In this document: in pieces, positions 27,373 to 34,505 of the stretch
Layout: every line of letters begins with the position of its first letter
Position numbering within the stretch: position 1 is the stretch's first letter
Translations under genes and position numbers: made by a program
Notes under the pieces: generated by a model
The model's input: only the letters and a program-made list of their open reading frames with translations
The model's database searches: none
Told to the model about the DNA's origin: nothing
Origin: Bacteroidota bacterium
GTDB lineage: Bacteria; Bacteroidota; Ignavibacteria; UBA10030; UBA8401
DNA: 54,030 nucleotides
Direction: 5' to 3'
NCBI GenBank assembly: GCA_030679145.1
Contig: JAUXTU010000005.1
Span: 1 to 54,030 of the forward strand

Positions 27373-27656
27373 CGGAACATCAGAAGAGTTTTTTTTTCTT
27401 CAGTTGCAGGTTTGGCTGCTTTGCCGTTGTTAGATACAACAACATATCCTTTCTTCTGCTTCTGAGCCATCTTCTTGTAAAACTCTGAATTGGCTGCGTT
27501 GACATCATCACCATCATAAATGATGCTCTCGTTAGGAGCTTGACCGATGCGTCCATACAAGCCTTTGACAGTGAAACGTCCAGGAGCTTTGACACCCACA
27601 AATTCATAGAACTTGTTGTGTCCCGCAGAAGTGTTTTCCAATCGTATTGTATTCAT
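27369..27656 (-). CDS. WGR-domain protein
   Basis: This 95-residue protein consists largely of a WGR domain: KFYEFVGVKAPGRFTVKGLYG, then RIGQAPNES and FYKKMAQKQKKGYVV. The signature tryptophan is replaced by tyrosine (YGRIG). WGR domains in PARPs and bacterial relatives hold broken DNA ends. The gene lies directly upstream of the ligase with a 4-nt overlap, so the two products may act on the same nicks. The short lysine-rich C-terminus is unstructured. Confidence 0.75.
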   Translation of the reverse strand: MNTIRLENTSAGHNKFYEFVGVKAPGRFTVKGLYGRIGQAPNESIIYDGDDVNAANSEFYKKMAQKQKKGYVVVSNNGKAAKPATEEKKTLLMFR

Positions 27657-27868
27657 AACTTTCCTTTGGATTGTTTTTTAATTGTGATTGAATTTCCAGT
27701 GGCTGAACTTTCGATAGATCCTTTCAGATTCATGTGAGCAAGTTTATCTGCTACTGCATCTTCGACAAACTCCCATAACTCTGGTGGATACTCGTGATCG
27801 AAAGTAATAGTGAGAGAACCGGTTGCGTGAACAACCGGCTCTGTCTTTGATGTATCAAGCGTGATCAT
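27653..27868 (-). CDS. Small unrecognised protein in the leftward operon
   Basis: This 71-residue protein has a strand-helix-strand pattern (GSLTITFDHEYPPELWEFVEDA; SATGNSITIKKQ). It overlaps the genes on both sides by 4 nt (ATGA-type junctions), which supports it being translated. No recognised domain. Confidence 0.6.
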   Translation of the reverse strand: MITLDTSKTEPVVHATGSLTITFDHEYPPELWEFVEDAVADKLAHMNLKGSIESSATGNSITIKKQSKGKL

Positions 27869-28830
27869 AACATTGATTCTGCGAGTTGGTATGCCCGCTT
27901 CTTCAGATTCTCGCCACTTCCGCCAAACCAGATGGAACGAAGATGTTTACTCGGGTCCTTTTGATTAGAGTCATGATCCGTCCACTCACTTACGGCATTG
28001 ACCATGCCGAAGAGCGTCCCGCGATGCATGGATGCTTCAGGAACTTCATCATGCAATCGGATGATCTGATTGCGAATGTTCTCCGTCCGCGTATTGCTTT
28101 CGGCTTGGGGATTATCCGGAACCAAGGTCTTCACGTGTTGGATCAACTGAGCTGGTGTTACTTTCCGTAGACTCATCCGATTGAAAATGAAATCAAGCTG
28201 AGCGTAGAGCTGATTTGTGAGACCAAGGATTTCGTGAGCCTGCTTCAATTTGTCTGCCGCTGATACAGTGTGACGAATTCTGACTTCTTGTTCAGTTCCG
28301 TTTAATGCAGCAGTAAGAGTGTTATTGCAAACAACACGTATCGGTGTGAGTTTGCAACGCACAACTGAACTGCCATCATGTGAGTTGTAGAGCAGCACGA
28401 ACTTCTCCACAGGATCTTTCTTCGGACCAACCTTTATGTAGTCAGGGAGTTTTGCTAAGAGCCAGATCTTCTCACCCCGACCAAGAACGCCCGCTGTATG
28501 AAATATGCTCTCACCCTTGTCAACCAACGGGTCAAAGAAGTTGAATGCATCTTTGTTTTGGACCGGCTGATAACGTGCGCCCACACAACCGAGAACTTGA
28601 TTTGTATCAGTGCGGACTGTTGCGAATGCATTGGGAACATCCGAATACTTATGGCCATTGATGATTGCCTTCATCGGACGCTTCACGACCGTATAATTCA
28701 GTCGTGCAGCCTCAAGTGCCTCCGCCGCAGTTGCGGGTTTGTTGAGATGCCGTCCTAGCTGATGCCAGGGAACGTCCCCTGTAAAGAACATTGAGGCAGA
28801 TCCGTCTCTCCGTTCAAGATTGTGTGCCAT
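27865..28830 (-). CDS. DUF932 phage/plasmid-like protein (TIGR03299 type)
   Basis: This 321-residue protein is typical of the DUF932 family found in phages and plasmids. It has the N-terminal PWHQLGRHLNKPATAAEALE, then VGARYQPVQNKDAFNFFDPL, LLYNSHDGSS, LTPIRVVCNNTLTAAL and the late helix NAVSEWTDHD. The biochemical role is not established; it often sits with recombination and single-strand-binding genes, as here. The ATG at 28830 has a perfect GGAGG site six bases upstream. Longer frames to 28881 lack one and run into the dyad in the leader. It is the first gene of the leftward operon. Confidence 0.85.
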   Translation of the reverse strand: MAHNLERRDGSASMFFTGDVPWHQLGRHLNKPATAAEALEAARLNYTVVKRPMKAIINGHKYSDVPNAFATVRTDTNQVLGCVGARYQPVQNKDAFNFFDPLVDKGESIFHTAGVLGRGEKIWLLAKLPDYIKVGPKKDPVEKFVLLYNSHDGSSVVRCKLTPIRVVCNNTLTAALNGTEQEVRIRHTVSAADKLKQAHEILGLTNQLYAQLDFIFNRMSLRKVTPAQLIQHVKTLVPDNPQAESNTRTENIRNQIIRLHDEVPEASMHRGTLFGMVNAVSEWTDHDSNQKDPSKHLRSIWFGGSGENLKKRAYQLAESML

Positions 28831-28848
28831 TTGAATCCTCCAATAATT

Positions 28849-28917
28849 GGTTATAAGAATGTTGTAGAGTTCTACATACATTCTTATACCAAGATCGGAT
28901 AAGGTATTTCCATTATA
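28849..28917 (-). promoter_or_regulatory. Promoter and dyad leader of the leftward operon
   Basis: On the minus strand TATAAT lies at 28912-28917. About 20 nt downstream begins a long dyad: GGTTATAAGAATG (28849-28861) matches CATTCTTATACC (28879-28890), and inside it TGTAGA/TCTACA is a perfect palindrome. The arm TCTTATACCAA occurs again at about 28982. The dyad could be a repressor operator or an RNA hairpin just upstream of the GGAGG ribosome site. No good -35 is visible. Confidence 0.55.
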
Positions 28918-29188
28918 GTCTGTAAACCTTCTGAAAGAGACTTGGCGTTAGAGGTATGCCGGTAGGATTTGTTTGTTGTTATCTTATACCAAAAGACGAG
29001 CAGAAAATAATTTCATTTGCTCTTCAATTGTTCTAATACTAACTTCTTGTAATAGTAAACGACGAGGAATGTTGAGGGAACACTCTTTTGACAGGCAGAA
29101 TGAGTTTTTATGTTCTATCGTACTACATAATATATTTTACGAATAACTTTTAAGAGTAAATATCGACATAAATTAAAAAAATAAATAC

Positions 29189-29359
29189 ACGCAGCTATCT
29201 GCGTCGTTCTTATCCGAAAACTGGTAATTTTCAAAAATCACAAGAACATGCAAAAGGAGGCTGCGTCCAGCAATGGACGCACTTTCTTATGTCTTTGTGA
29301 TTGGGCATACCAGTGCCCCGGATAAGGATGTAATGGAAGTTGCGTCCTTTTTATTTTTT
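29189..29359 (+). ncRNA. Strongly structured RNA candidate with its own terminator
   Basis: Hand folding gives a 5' hairpin ACGCAG/CTGCGT (29189-29204) and a long closing stem of 12 bp (29205-29216 with 29319-29330, two G-U pairs). Nested inside are CTGGT/ACCAG (29221-29225 with 29309-29313), AATCACAA/TTGTGATT (29236-29243 with 29295-29302) and a perfect hairpin TGCGTCC/GGACGCA (29262-29268 with 29275-29281). A last hairpin GGATGTAA/TTGCGTCC (29327-29334 with 29341-29348, with G-U pairs) is followed by TTTTTATTTTTT, an intrinsic terminator. The closing stem and the terminator share 29327-29330, so they may be alternatives. A 64-residue membrane protein follows at 29394. It could be a regulatory leader or a stand-alone small RNA; I recognise no known class. 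Confidence 0.6.
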
Positions 29360-29393
29360 AAACCGTTTTCCATCGAATAGAGAGGATAATTGT

Positions 29394-29588
29394 ATGGCTC
29401 AACAAGATGTTATTAAGGTTGCGGTTCAGGTAGGGAAAGGAATTGCAGTTCACGCAAAAGGTCATCCGGCAAGAGTCGTGGCTGTTGGTGCCGCTGCAGG
29501 AGTTGCCGTTGTTGCTACAGCCGTAGGCTATGGATCATATGTTGGTGGCAAACTGCTTTTGCAAAAAGCAGGTCTCATTAAAAAATGA
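29394..29588 (+). CDS. Tiny glycine/alanine-rich membrane protein
   Basis: This 64-residue protein has one hydrophobic segment (RVVAVGAAAGVAVVATAVGY) with small-residue spacing typical of helix packing, and lysines at both ends. The ATG at 29394 has a GAGAGG ribosome site. The frame could extend back to 29340, but that would enter the terminator of the structured RNA. It has no recognised family. Its size and position after a structured RNA allow a role as a membrane-active peptide, for example a toxin, but that is inference. Confidence 0.6.
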   Translation: MAQQDVIKVAVQVGKGIAVHAKGHPARVVAVGAAAGVAVVATAVGYGSYVGGKLLLQKAGLIKK

Positions 29589-29610
29589 CAATTAGTGAAT
29601 AAGGGTACAA

Positions 29611-29898
29611 ATGAAAATTGTTTTTTCAAATCGTCCAGGGAATAAAAGAAAATTTTTATTTGGTATTGATAGTGCTGATGCAATCAAAGAATTAGCGACA
29701 CTATTTAATGTATCGTTTGATCGATTGATGAGGGGTGATATTACGTTGACTTTGCCGGATAAAAATATCCTCGCAACACTTAATATCAAATCCGTTGAAC
29801 TGAAAAATATATTAACAGATTACGCCGGTGAAGAGATTTATATTTACCCTGAAATTGATAAACTCACAATCTCTGATGAAACACTGCTAATTTCGTAA
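29611..29898 (+). CDS. Unrecognised small protein
   Basis: This 95-residue soluble protein (KIVFSNRPGNKRKFLFGID; LFNVSFDRLMRGDITLTLP) has alternating strands and helices and no recognised domain. It lies 22 nt after the tiny membrane protein and may be co-transcribed with it. Confidence 0.55.
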   Translation: MKIVFSNRPGNKRKFLFGIDSADAIKELATLFNVSFDRLMRGDITLTLPDKNILATLNIKSVELKNILTDYAGEEIYIYPEIDKLTISDETLLIS

Positions 29899-29999
29899 TG
29901 ATCAATTAAGAGGACAATGTGTTTGTGATTAATGAATCTGATTTTATTGGAGGCATTAGTGTAGAATTGACGACTCTCATACTATCAAAAGGATAATTG

Positions 30000-30884
30000 A
30001 TGAAATCCGGCTGGCTACTCATATCATGCTTACTCTATATTTCTTTGCTGTCGTCAGCAAAAACTTTTACTCGAGAATATTCATACAACGCCGGTGAAGC
30101 CGATAGTAAAAGTTCATCAAGAGCGATTGCATTGGACCAGGTAAAGCGCATTCTTTTGGAAGAAATAGGCGTATATCTAAAAAGTGAATTTACAACTACG
30201 AAAGAAGAAAATGGTGATTCCTATAACGAAGTTAGTAGTTTGCAAATTCAAAGTATTACCGGTCATATCACCGAAACAAAAATTATTGAGGAGAAATGGA
30301 ACGGTGAAACGTATTACATAAAAGCCTCAATCTCAGTTGATCCCGATGAAGTGTCTAAAAAAATTACCGCAATTGGAACAAATAAAAACAAACTCAGAGA
30401 AATTGAAGACGTAAAACGTAAAAATGACGAAGCTGCATCTGAGCTCGCACGGCTCCGGAAAGAACTTGCTAATGCTACTACGGAGACTAAACGTCTTGCG
30501 ATACAAAAAGAATATACGGTTGCTTCAGAAATACTGTCAGCGACGGATTGGTTTGAAAAAGGTTATCGAGCTTATAATTCAAATGATCTGGATAATGCAA
30601 TTATCTATTATCAACAAGCAATCAAACTCAATCCAAATGTTTACGAAGTATATAACAATTTAGCACTTAGCTATAAAAACAAAGGCTATGCTGATAAAGC
30701 GATTCAATATTTTGAAAAAGCAATTGAACTCAATCCACAAAACCCAGATCCCTACATCAATTTAGGGAAAGCATACTATGATAAAGGTAATTTTGAAAAA
30801 AAGGTTTTCTACACAAAAAAAGCTGCGATTCTTGGTGATGAAGAAGCTCGGCGTTGGTTAAAACAAAACGGTTATACATGGTAA
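30000..30884 (+). CDS. Secreted TPR-repeat protein (paralogue A)
   Basis: This protein of about 294 residues has a signal peptide (residues 1-20) and a conserved N-terminal domain of about 100 residues (REYSYNAGEADSKSSSRAIA; QVKRILLEEIGVYLKSE; KWNGETYYIKASISVDPDEV). A coiled coil follows (about 125-165), then three TPR repeats (AIIYYQQAIKLNPNVYEVYN; AIQYFEKAIELNPQNPDPYI) and a Sel1-like end DEEARRWLKQNGYTW. The N-terminal domain is widespread in this phylum before TPR or other modules in exported proteins. The following gene has the same layout and a near-identical end, so the pair arose by duplication. Its role is likely protein-protein interaction in the periplasm or at the surface. Confidence 0.8.
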   Translation: MKSGWLLISCLLYISLLSSAKTFTREYSYNAGEADSKSSSRAIALDQVKRILLEEIGVYLKSEFTTTKEENGDSYNEVSSLQIQSITGHITETKIIEEKWNGETYYIKASISVDPDEVSKKITAIGTNKNKLREIEDVKRKNDEAASELARLRKELANATTETKRLAIQKEYTVASEILSATDWFEKGYRAYNSNDLDNAIIYYQQAIKLNPNVYEVYNNLALSYKNKGYADKAIQYFEKAIELNPQNPDPYINLGKAYYDKGNFEKKVFYTKKAAILGDEEARRWLKQNGYTW

Positions 30885-30932
30885 CATATTAAAACGACAG
30901 GAACATTAATCGAACATAGTAAAAACCGAAAT

Positions 30933-32123
30933 ATGAAAACTCTATTTATTGCTGTCTTTCTTCTCATTCACACCCACTTGTTTTCGCAAGATAAAGAATT
31001 TGTTCGTGAATACACTTACACCGCTAAAGAAGAAGATAGCAAAATTACATCTCGTGCTATTGCTCTTGATCAAGTGAAGAGAATATTGCTGGAAGAAATT
31101 GGAGTATACATTTACAGTGAAATGCAAATAAACAAAGAAGAAAAAAACGAAGTATTGTCTGAGTTGACCAAACAACAAATAGAAAGTATAACCGCTGGGA
31201 CAACAGTAACAAAAATTACCGAAGAAAAATGGAATGGAGAAACATATTACATTAAAGCAACAGTTTCAGTAAACCCAAACGAAGTATATAAAAATATCGC
31301 TCGTATTGCAGCGGATCATTCCATGTTAAAAGAACTGGAAGAAGTGAAACGTAAAAATGATGAAGCGGCATTAGAAATAGAACGGCTCCGTAAAAAATTA
31401 ACTGAAACTAAATCTGAACAGGAAAAGATAAACCAACAAAAAGAATATAAAACCGCGACCGAAGTTCTCACAGCGTCAAATTTATTCCGTGCAGGGTTTC
31501 AAGCTTTCGACTCACATGAATACGACAAAGCAATTCAATTATTTCAAAAAGCAATGGAAATCAATCCGAACGATCCTCTCCTTAATAATAATTTGGGGAG
31601 TGCATATTACAAGAGTGGCAATTACGGAAAGGCTATTCAGTATTTGGAAAAAGCAATCGAAATTAATCCGCAATATTCAATGGCGTTCAATAATTTGGGG
31701 AATGTCTATTCCGACAAGGGTAATATTGATAAAGCTATTGAGCTTTATGAAAACGCAGTAGATCTCAATTCCGAAAACTATTTAGCTTACTACAATTTAG
31801 GATTGGCCTACTACAACAGCGGTAAAAAAGATAAAGCGATAAAATATTACAAAAAAACTATAAAAATAAACCCAACATATTCCGAAGCATATTGCAATTT
31901 GGGAGTTATATACTATGATAAAGACGACTACGATGAAGCGATTGAATATTTCTCAAAAGCGATTGAGTTGAATCCCAATAATCGGGAAGCTTATTACAAT
32001 ATGGGACTTGCGTATGGTGCAGAAGGAAAGATAGATTTGAGAGTAAGCGTGTTTAAGAAAGCTGCCAACCTTGGAGATCGAGACGCACAACAATGGCTTA
32101 AAAACAATGGGTATTCCTGGTGA
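30933..32123 (+). CDS. Secreted TPR-repeat protein (paralogue B)
   Basis: This 396-residue protein has a signal peptide (1-18). It carries the same N-terminal domain as its neighbour (REYTYTAKEEDSKITSRAIA; QVKRILLEEIGVYIYSE; KWNGETYYIKATVSVNPNEV), a coiled coil, and about six TPR repeats (AIQLFQKAMEINPNDPLLNN; AIEYFSKAIELNPNNREAYY), ending DRDAQQWLKNNGYSW. It has three more TPR units than paralogue A, pointing to repeat expansion after duplication. It starts 48 nt after paralogue A. No enzymatic domain is seen. Confidence 0.82.
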   Translation: MKTLFIAVFLLIHTHLFSQDKEFVREYTYTAKEEDSKITSRAIALDQVKRILLEEIGVYIYSEMQINKEEKNEVLSELTKQQIESITAGTTVTKITEEKWNGETYYIKATVSVNPNEVYKNIARIAADHSMLKELEEVKRKNDEAALEIERLRKKLTETKSEQEKINQQKEYKTATEVLTASNLFRAGFQAFDSHEYDKAIQLFQKAMEINPNDPLLNNNLGSAYYKSGNYGKAIQYLEKAIEINPQYSMAFNNLGNVYSDKGNIDKAIELYENAVDLNSENYLAYYNLGLAYYNSGKKDKAIKYYKKTIKINPTYSEAYCNLGVIYYDKDDYDEAIEYFSKAIELNPNNREAYYNMGLAYGAEGKIDLRVSVFKKAANLGDRDAQQWLKNNGYSW

Positions 32124-32543
32124 CGGGGTTTTCCCAAGAGGTTATAGTGAGTCACTTCTTACAATTTAAAATGTAGAACAGGTAATCAAATCCGTGTCGA
32201 AGCTAGATTTTGCTCACTGCTGCAAACCTACGCCATCAAGAACGTCGATAGGGATTCTCGTGAAACTCGCGGGGACTAATTATCGTTTATCTAAATCCGC
32301 CGTCAACAACTGAGTAAGTGTCATCCATTACTTTACCTTCCGGATTAATTTATACAAATATACCAATTCCCTCGGGGATATAAAAAACTGAAATGGGTCC
32401 CAACCCGTGATTCCTCAGGATCCCGCAGGAGGTGTGGTTCCATAGGGTGAAGTCGACGGATCCATCGACGCCGAATGCCAAACAGGTTTTCAGAAAATTT
32501 TTATAATTTTTTTAATTTGGGGCCTATAGGCGAGTACAAAAAG
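32124..32543. other. Noncoding stretch between TPR gene and coiled-coil gene
   Basis: No convincing gene is present. Notable is a near-palindrome GTCGACGGATCCATCGAC at 32452-32469 (16 of 18 symmetric) and a GC-richer patch at about 32395-32475 within AT-rich surroundings. The stretch ends in an AT-rich run with TTTTTATAATTTTTTT and the palindrome GCCTATAGGC, just before a terminator. It may be a decayed gene or an insertion scar. Confidence 0.4.
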
Positions 32544-32571
32544 AAACCGAGGGGGATGCCCTCGGTTTTTT
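32544..32571. terminator. Bidirectional intrinsic terminator
   Basis: A perfect 10-bp stem AAACCGAGGG/CCCTCGGTTT (5-nt loop) is followed by a T-run and preceded by an A-run. It lies between the rightward TPR genes and the leftward coiled-coil gene and can serve both. Confidence 0.88.
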
Positions 32572-32590
32572 ATTAATTTTTTAATTTATT

Positions 32591-33322
32591 TTACTGACCG
32601 CTTACGGCAAGCATTTTTTGTTCTGGAATTGCGAACGCTTTGATCAGTTTTGAAATAAGCGAATCACGTCGTGAAAAAACCTCGAACATCGCTGGTGCGG
32701 CATCCACCAACATTATTAAGAGATTTTTTCTTACGGTTTCTTCGGAGGTTCTTTCTGATATTTTGAAAACCACGCTGTCCGTTTTTTTCTTTTTTAATGT
32801 CTGGACTGCGCGATTAACAAAGAGGTCGGGATTGTATTGTGAACGCTGTGATTCTGCCTCGACTTTTTTATCGAACTTCGCAAAATATTTTAACGCTCTT
32901 CCCATATCGGAAAGCTTATTGCGTGTTTCCTTCAATTCGTATCGCGTTTTTATTAACTCCTTTTCCAATTCATACGCTTCAACTCGAAGGTGTTCGCTCT
33001 GTGAACGTCGTATCTCCTCACGTTCACGTTTCACGGACAGGCGCTTTTTTGTTTTGCCATCGGTTTCAACGAGTTTGTATCCCTTGGTTATTAATGTTTT
33101 CTTTTGAGCAATACGGTCCTTGATGTAATCGACGCGTTTGGTGAGCTGCCGTTCTTTCTTGAACATCTCATCGTATTCGGTCCGATTTGGACGACTGTAT
33201 CTGTGATTAATTGTTACCGTTTCTGTTTTTTTAACGGTAACCGTGCTTTCAACTGTTTCTGTTTTAACAGTTGTTTCACTTGTTAATGCGCTAACGGGTG
33301 TTGCGGTTGTTTCTTCGGTCAT
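32591..33322 (-). CDS. Coiled-coil protein of the mobile element, unrecognised
   Basis: This 243-residue, highly charged protein has a Thr/Val/Glu-rich N-terminus (about 1-40) and a long coiled coil (about 50-160: YDEMFKKERQLTKRVDYIKD; LEKELIKTRYELKETRNKL). A mixed C-terminal region contains VVFKISERTSEETVRKNLL. Family unknown. It overlaps the upstream HTH gene by 4 nt, so the two form a coupled pair. It may be a structural or DNA-organising partner of the HTH protein. Confidence 0.65.
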   Translation of the reverse strand: MTEETTATPVSALTSETTVKTETVESTVTVKKTETVTINHRYSRPNRTEYDEMFKKERQLTKRVDYIKDRIAQKKTLITKGYKLVETDGKTKKRLSVKREREEIRRSQSEHLRVEAYELEKELIKTRYELKETRNKLSDMGRALKYFAKFDKKVEAESQRSQYNPDLFVNRAVQTLKKKKTDSVVFKISERTSEETVRKNLLIMLVDAAPAMFEVFSRRDSLISKLIKAFAIPEQKMLAVSGQ

Positions 33323-33615
33323 GTTCTGACTCCTTGAGTTGTTTTTTTGTTCTTTGAATTATTTGACCGCTTGATGAAATTATATTCTTCAAGCCAGTTA
33401 TAAATTGTACGACGATCGACATCGTATTTTTCGGCATACTCCTTTACTTTTCCGTTAAACGTATCGGAATGAACTTCAGCAAAAAAACGATCGCGCTTAA
33501 TTCGCGTTTGTGCTTTCGTGCCGGGTATGATATAACCCGAACAACGATTTGACAAACCTAAGAACTGATCAAGGGTGATGATATCTGCGACATCATCGTA
33601 AGAAATGTAAAGCAT
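33319..33615 (-). CDS. Small HTH DNA-binding protein
   Basis: This 98-residue protein contains KEYAEKYDVDRRTIYNWLEE (about residues 58-77), a helix-turn-helix of the kind found in transposase N-termini, MerR-like and phage terminase small subunits. A hydrophobic N-terminal stretch (YDDVADIITLDQFLGL) comes before it. It has an AAGGAT ribosome site. It is coupled by a 4-nt overlap to the coiled-coil gene downstream and may regulate this two-gene unit. Strand- and site-specificity cannot be read from sequence. Confidence 0.65.
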   Translation of the reverse strand: MLYISYDDVADIITLDQFLGLSNRCSGYIIPGTKAQTRIKRDRFFAEVHSDTFNGKVKEYAEKYDVDRRTIYNWLEEYNFIKRSNNSKNKKTTQGVRT

Positions 33616-34505
33616 GCGGAATCCTTTATAATGAATTTATTTTCATTTGTAAAGGATCCGGTGTGGTGACTGTGGGCACTGCTGTAGTCTCCAACCGAAA
33701 ACTGTAGTTGCAACGCCATTGCGTCCCGAATTACCGGGCTCATTGATTTTATGTGGCGTTGTTGCCCAGAGCACATTGCGAGGGGAGTGCACTCAGATAA
33801 TGATCCAATATAGAATGCTTGCTGCGAAGCATTCTTCCGTTTCTTGCTACCTGAAGCCGCCGAGGCGAACGGATGGATCGTCACTTTGAAGTGTGACCCC
33901 GCGGGCAGGGTATTACCTGTTGGTTTGAAATATGACCCTATAATATGTGATTGGATATTTTCCATACATACAATTTACGAAATTCAAATCCACATTCCAA
34001 GAGAGGGATGCACAATGTGAAAGAACGGTAAGTTCTTTCACACCCACTTTTTTTGGTGCTCGATTGCTAGATTGAACTCAATAATATCTATTACATAGAA
34101 TTGTATTCAGAATTACTGTATTTACAACGAATAAAAGCATTGTAACGCTGTTCTTGTACCAGAACGTTCAGGGGCTTGACGGGAATATTTTCTGTTTGAA
34201 TCTCAGACTGTCGATATTGATTGAGTATTTCACAACGCTTTACAGATTTGTGCGGCGGTAATTTCTGAATATAGAATAAGATACAGTGTGATCAGAAAAA
34301 TGTGGAAAAACGTTTTATATCATCCATAAACATTAACAAACACGAGTTCGTTGCCGGATAAAATATTAGCAACATCAATAAATGTCTTAATTGAGCTGAT
34401 ATTTGCATGAAATGAATTGCTACTGCACAACAAATGACGTAAATTTTACAGCATTCTTGTAAAATCCTTTCTCACTATTTGATTGTTAGGCGCTCTGGAG
34501 CAATA
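33616..34505. other. Long intergenic region with hairpins and a possible IS-end remnant
   Basis: About 890 bases without a convincing gene lie between the element's HTH gene and the defence block. Visible items are as follows. A perfect hairpin GAATGCTT/AAGCATTC is at 33813-33834. Two direct copies of TTTGAAGTGTGACCC-like sequence (33885-33899 and 33924-33938, 13 of 15 identical) are spaced 39 bp apart, resembling the multiple terminal repeats of IS21-type elements. A perfect 11-bp hairpin TGTGAAAGAAC/GTTCTTTCACA is at 34016-34042, with a T-run 5 nt later. The final 400 bases are AT-rich and should hold the promoter of the restriction operon. Confidence 0.45.
34016..34056 (+). terminator. Possible terminator hairpin upstream of the defence block
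   Basis: A perfect 11-bp inverted repeat with a 5-nt loop (GGTAA) is followed, after CCCAC, by seven T. The gap before the T-run makes it non-ideal. It could insulate the restriction operon from upstream transcription or be an operator for a dimeric regulator. Confidence 0.45.

Noticed and set aside
29189-29359. Retron, tmRNA or 6S RNA identity for the structured RNA
   Set aside because: There is no reverse transcriptase nearby, no tRNA-like alanine acceptor or tag frame, and no clear central open bubble with the 6S layout. It was left as an unassigned class.
29340-29393. Longer N-terminus for the tiny membrane protein
   Set aside because: The extra 18 codons overlap the terminator arm and T-run of the structured RNA. 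The ATG at 29394 has a GAGAGG site.
32640-33107. A 155-codon plus-strand frame over the coiled-coil gene
   Set aside because: It is a Ser/Phe-rich shadow of a Lys/Glu-rich coiled-coil gene that is coupled to its neighbour by a 4-nt overlap.
33558-33965. A 135-codon open frame on the minus strand
   Set aside because: It overlaps the HTH gene by 58 nt, has no ribosome site, an odd composition (Ser/His-rich, no fold pattern), and runs through hairpins and the possible IS-end repeats. It is more likely noncoding.
19488-34505. Intact prophage
   Set aside because: Recombinase, replication and Gam-like genes are present, but no terminase, portal, capsid, tail or lysis gene was recognised, so a satellite or integrative element is the better description.
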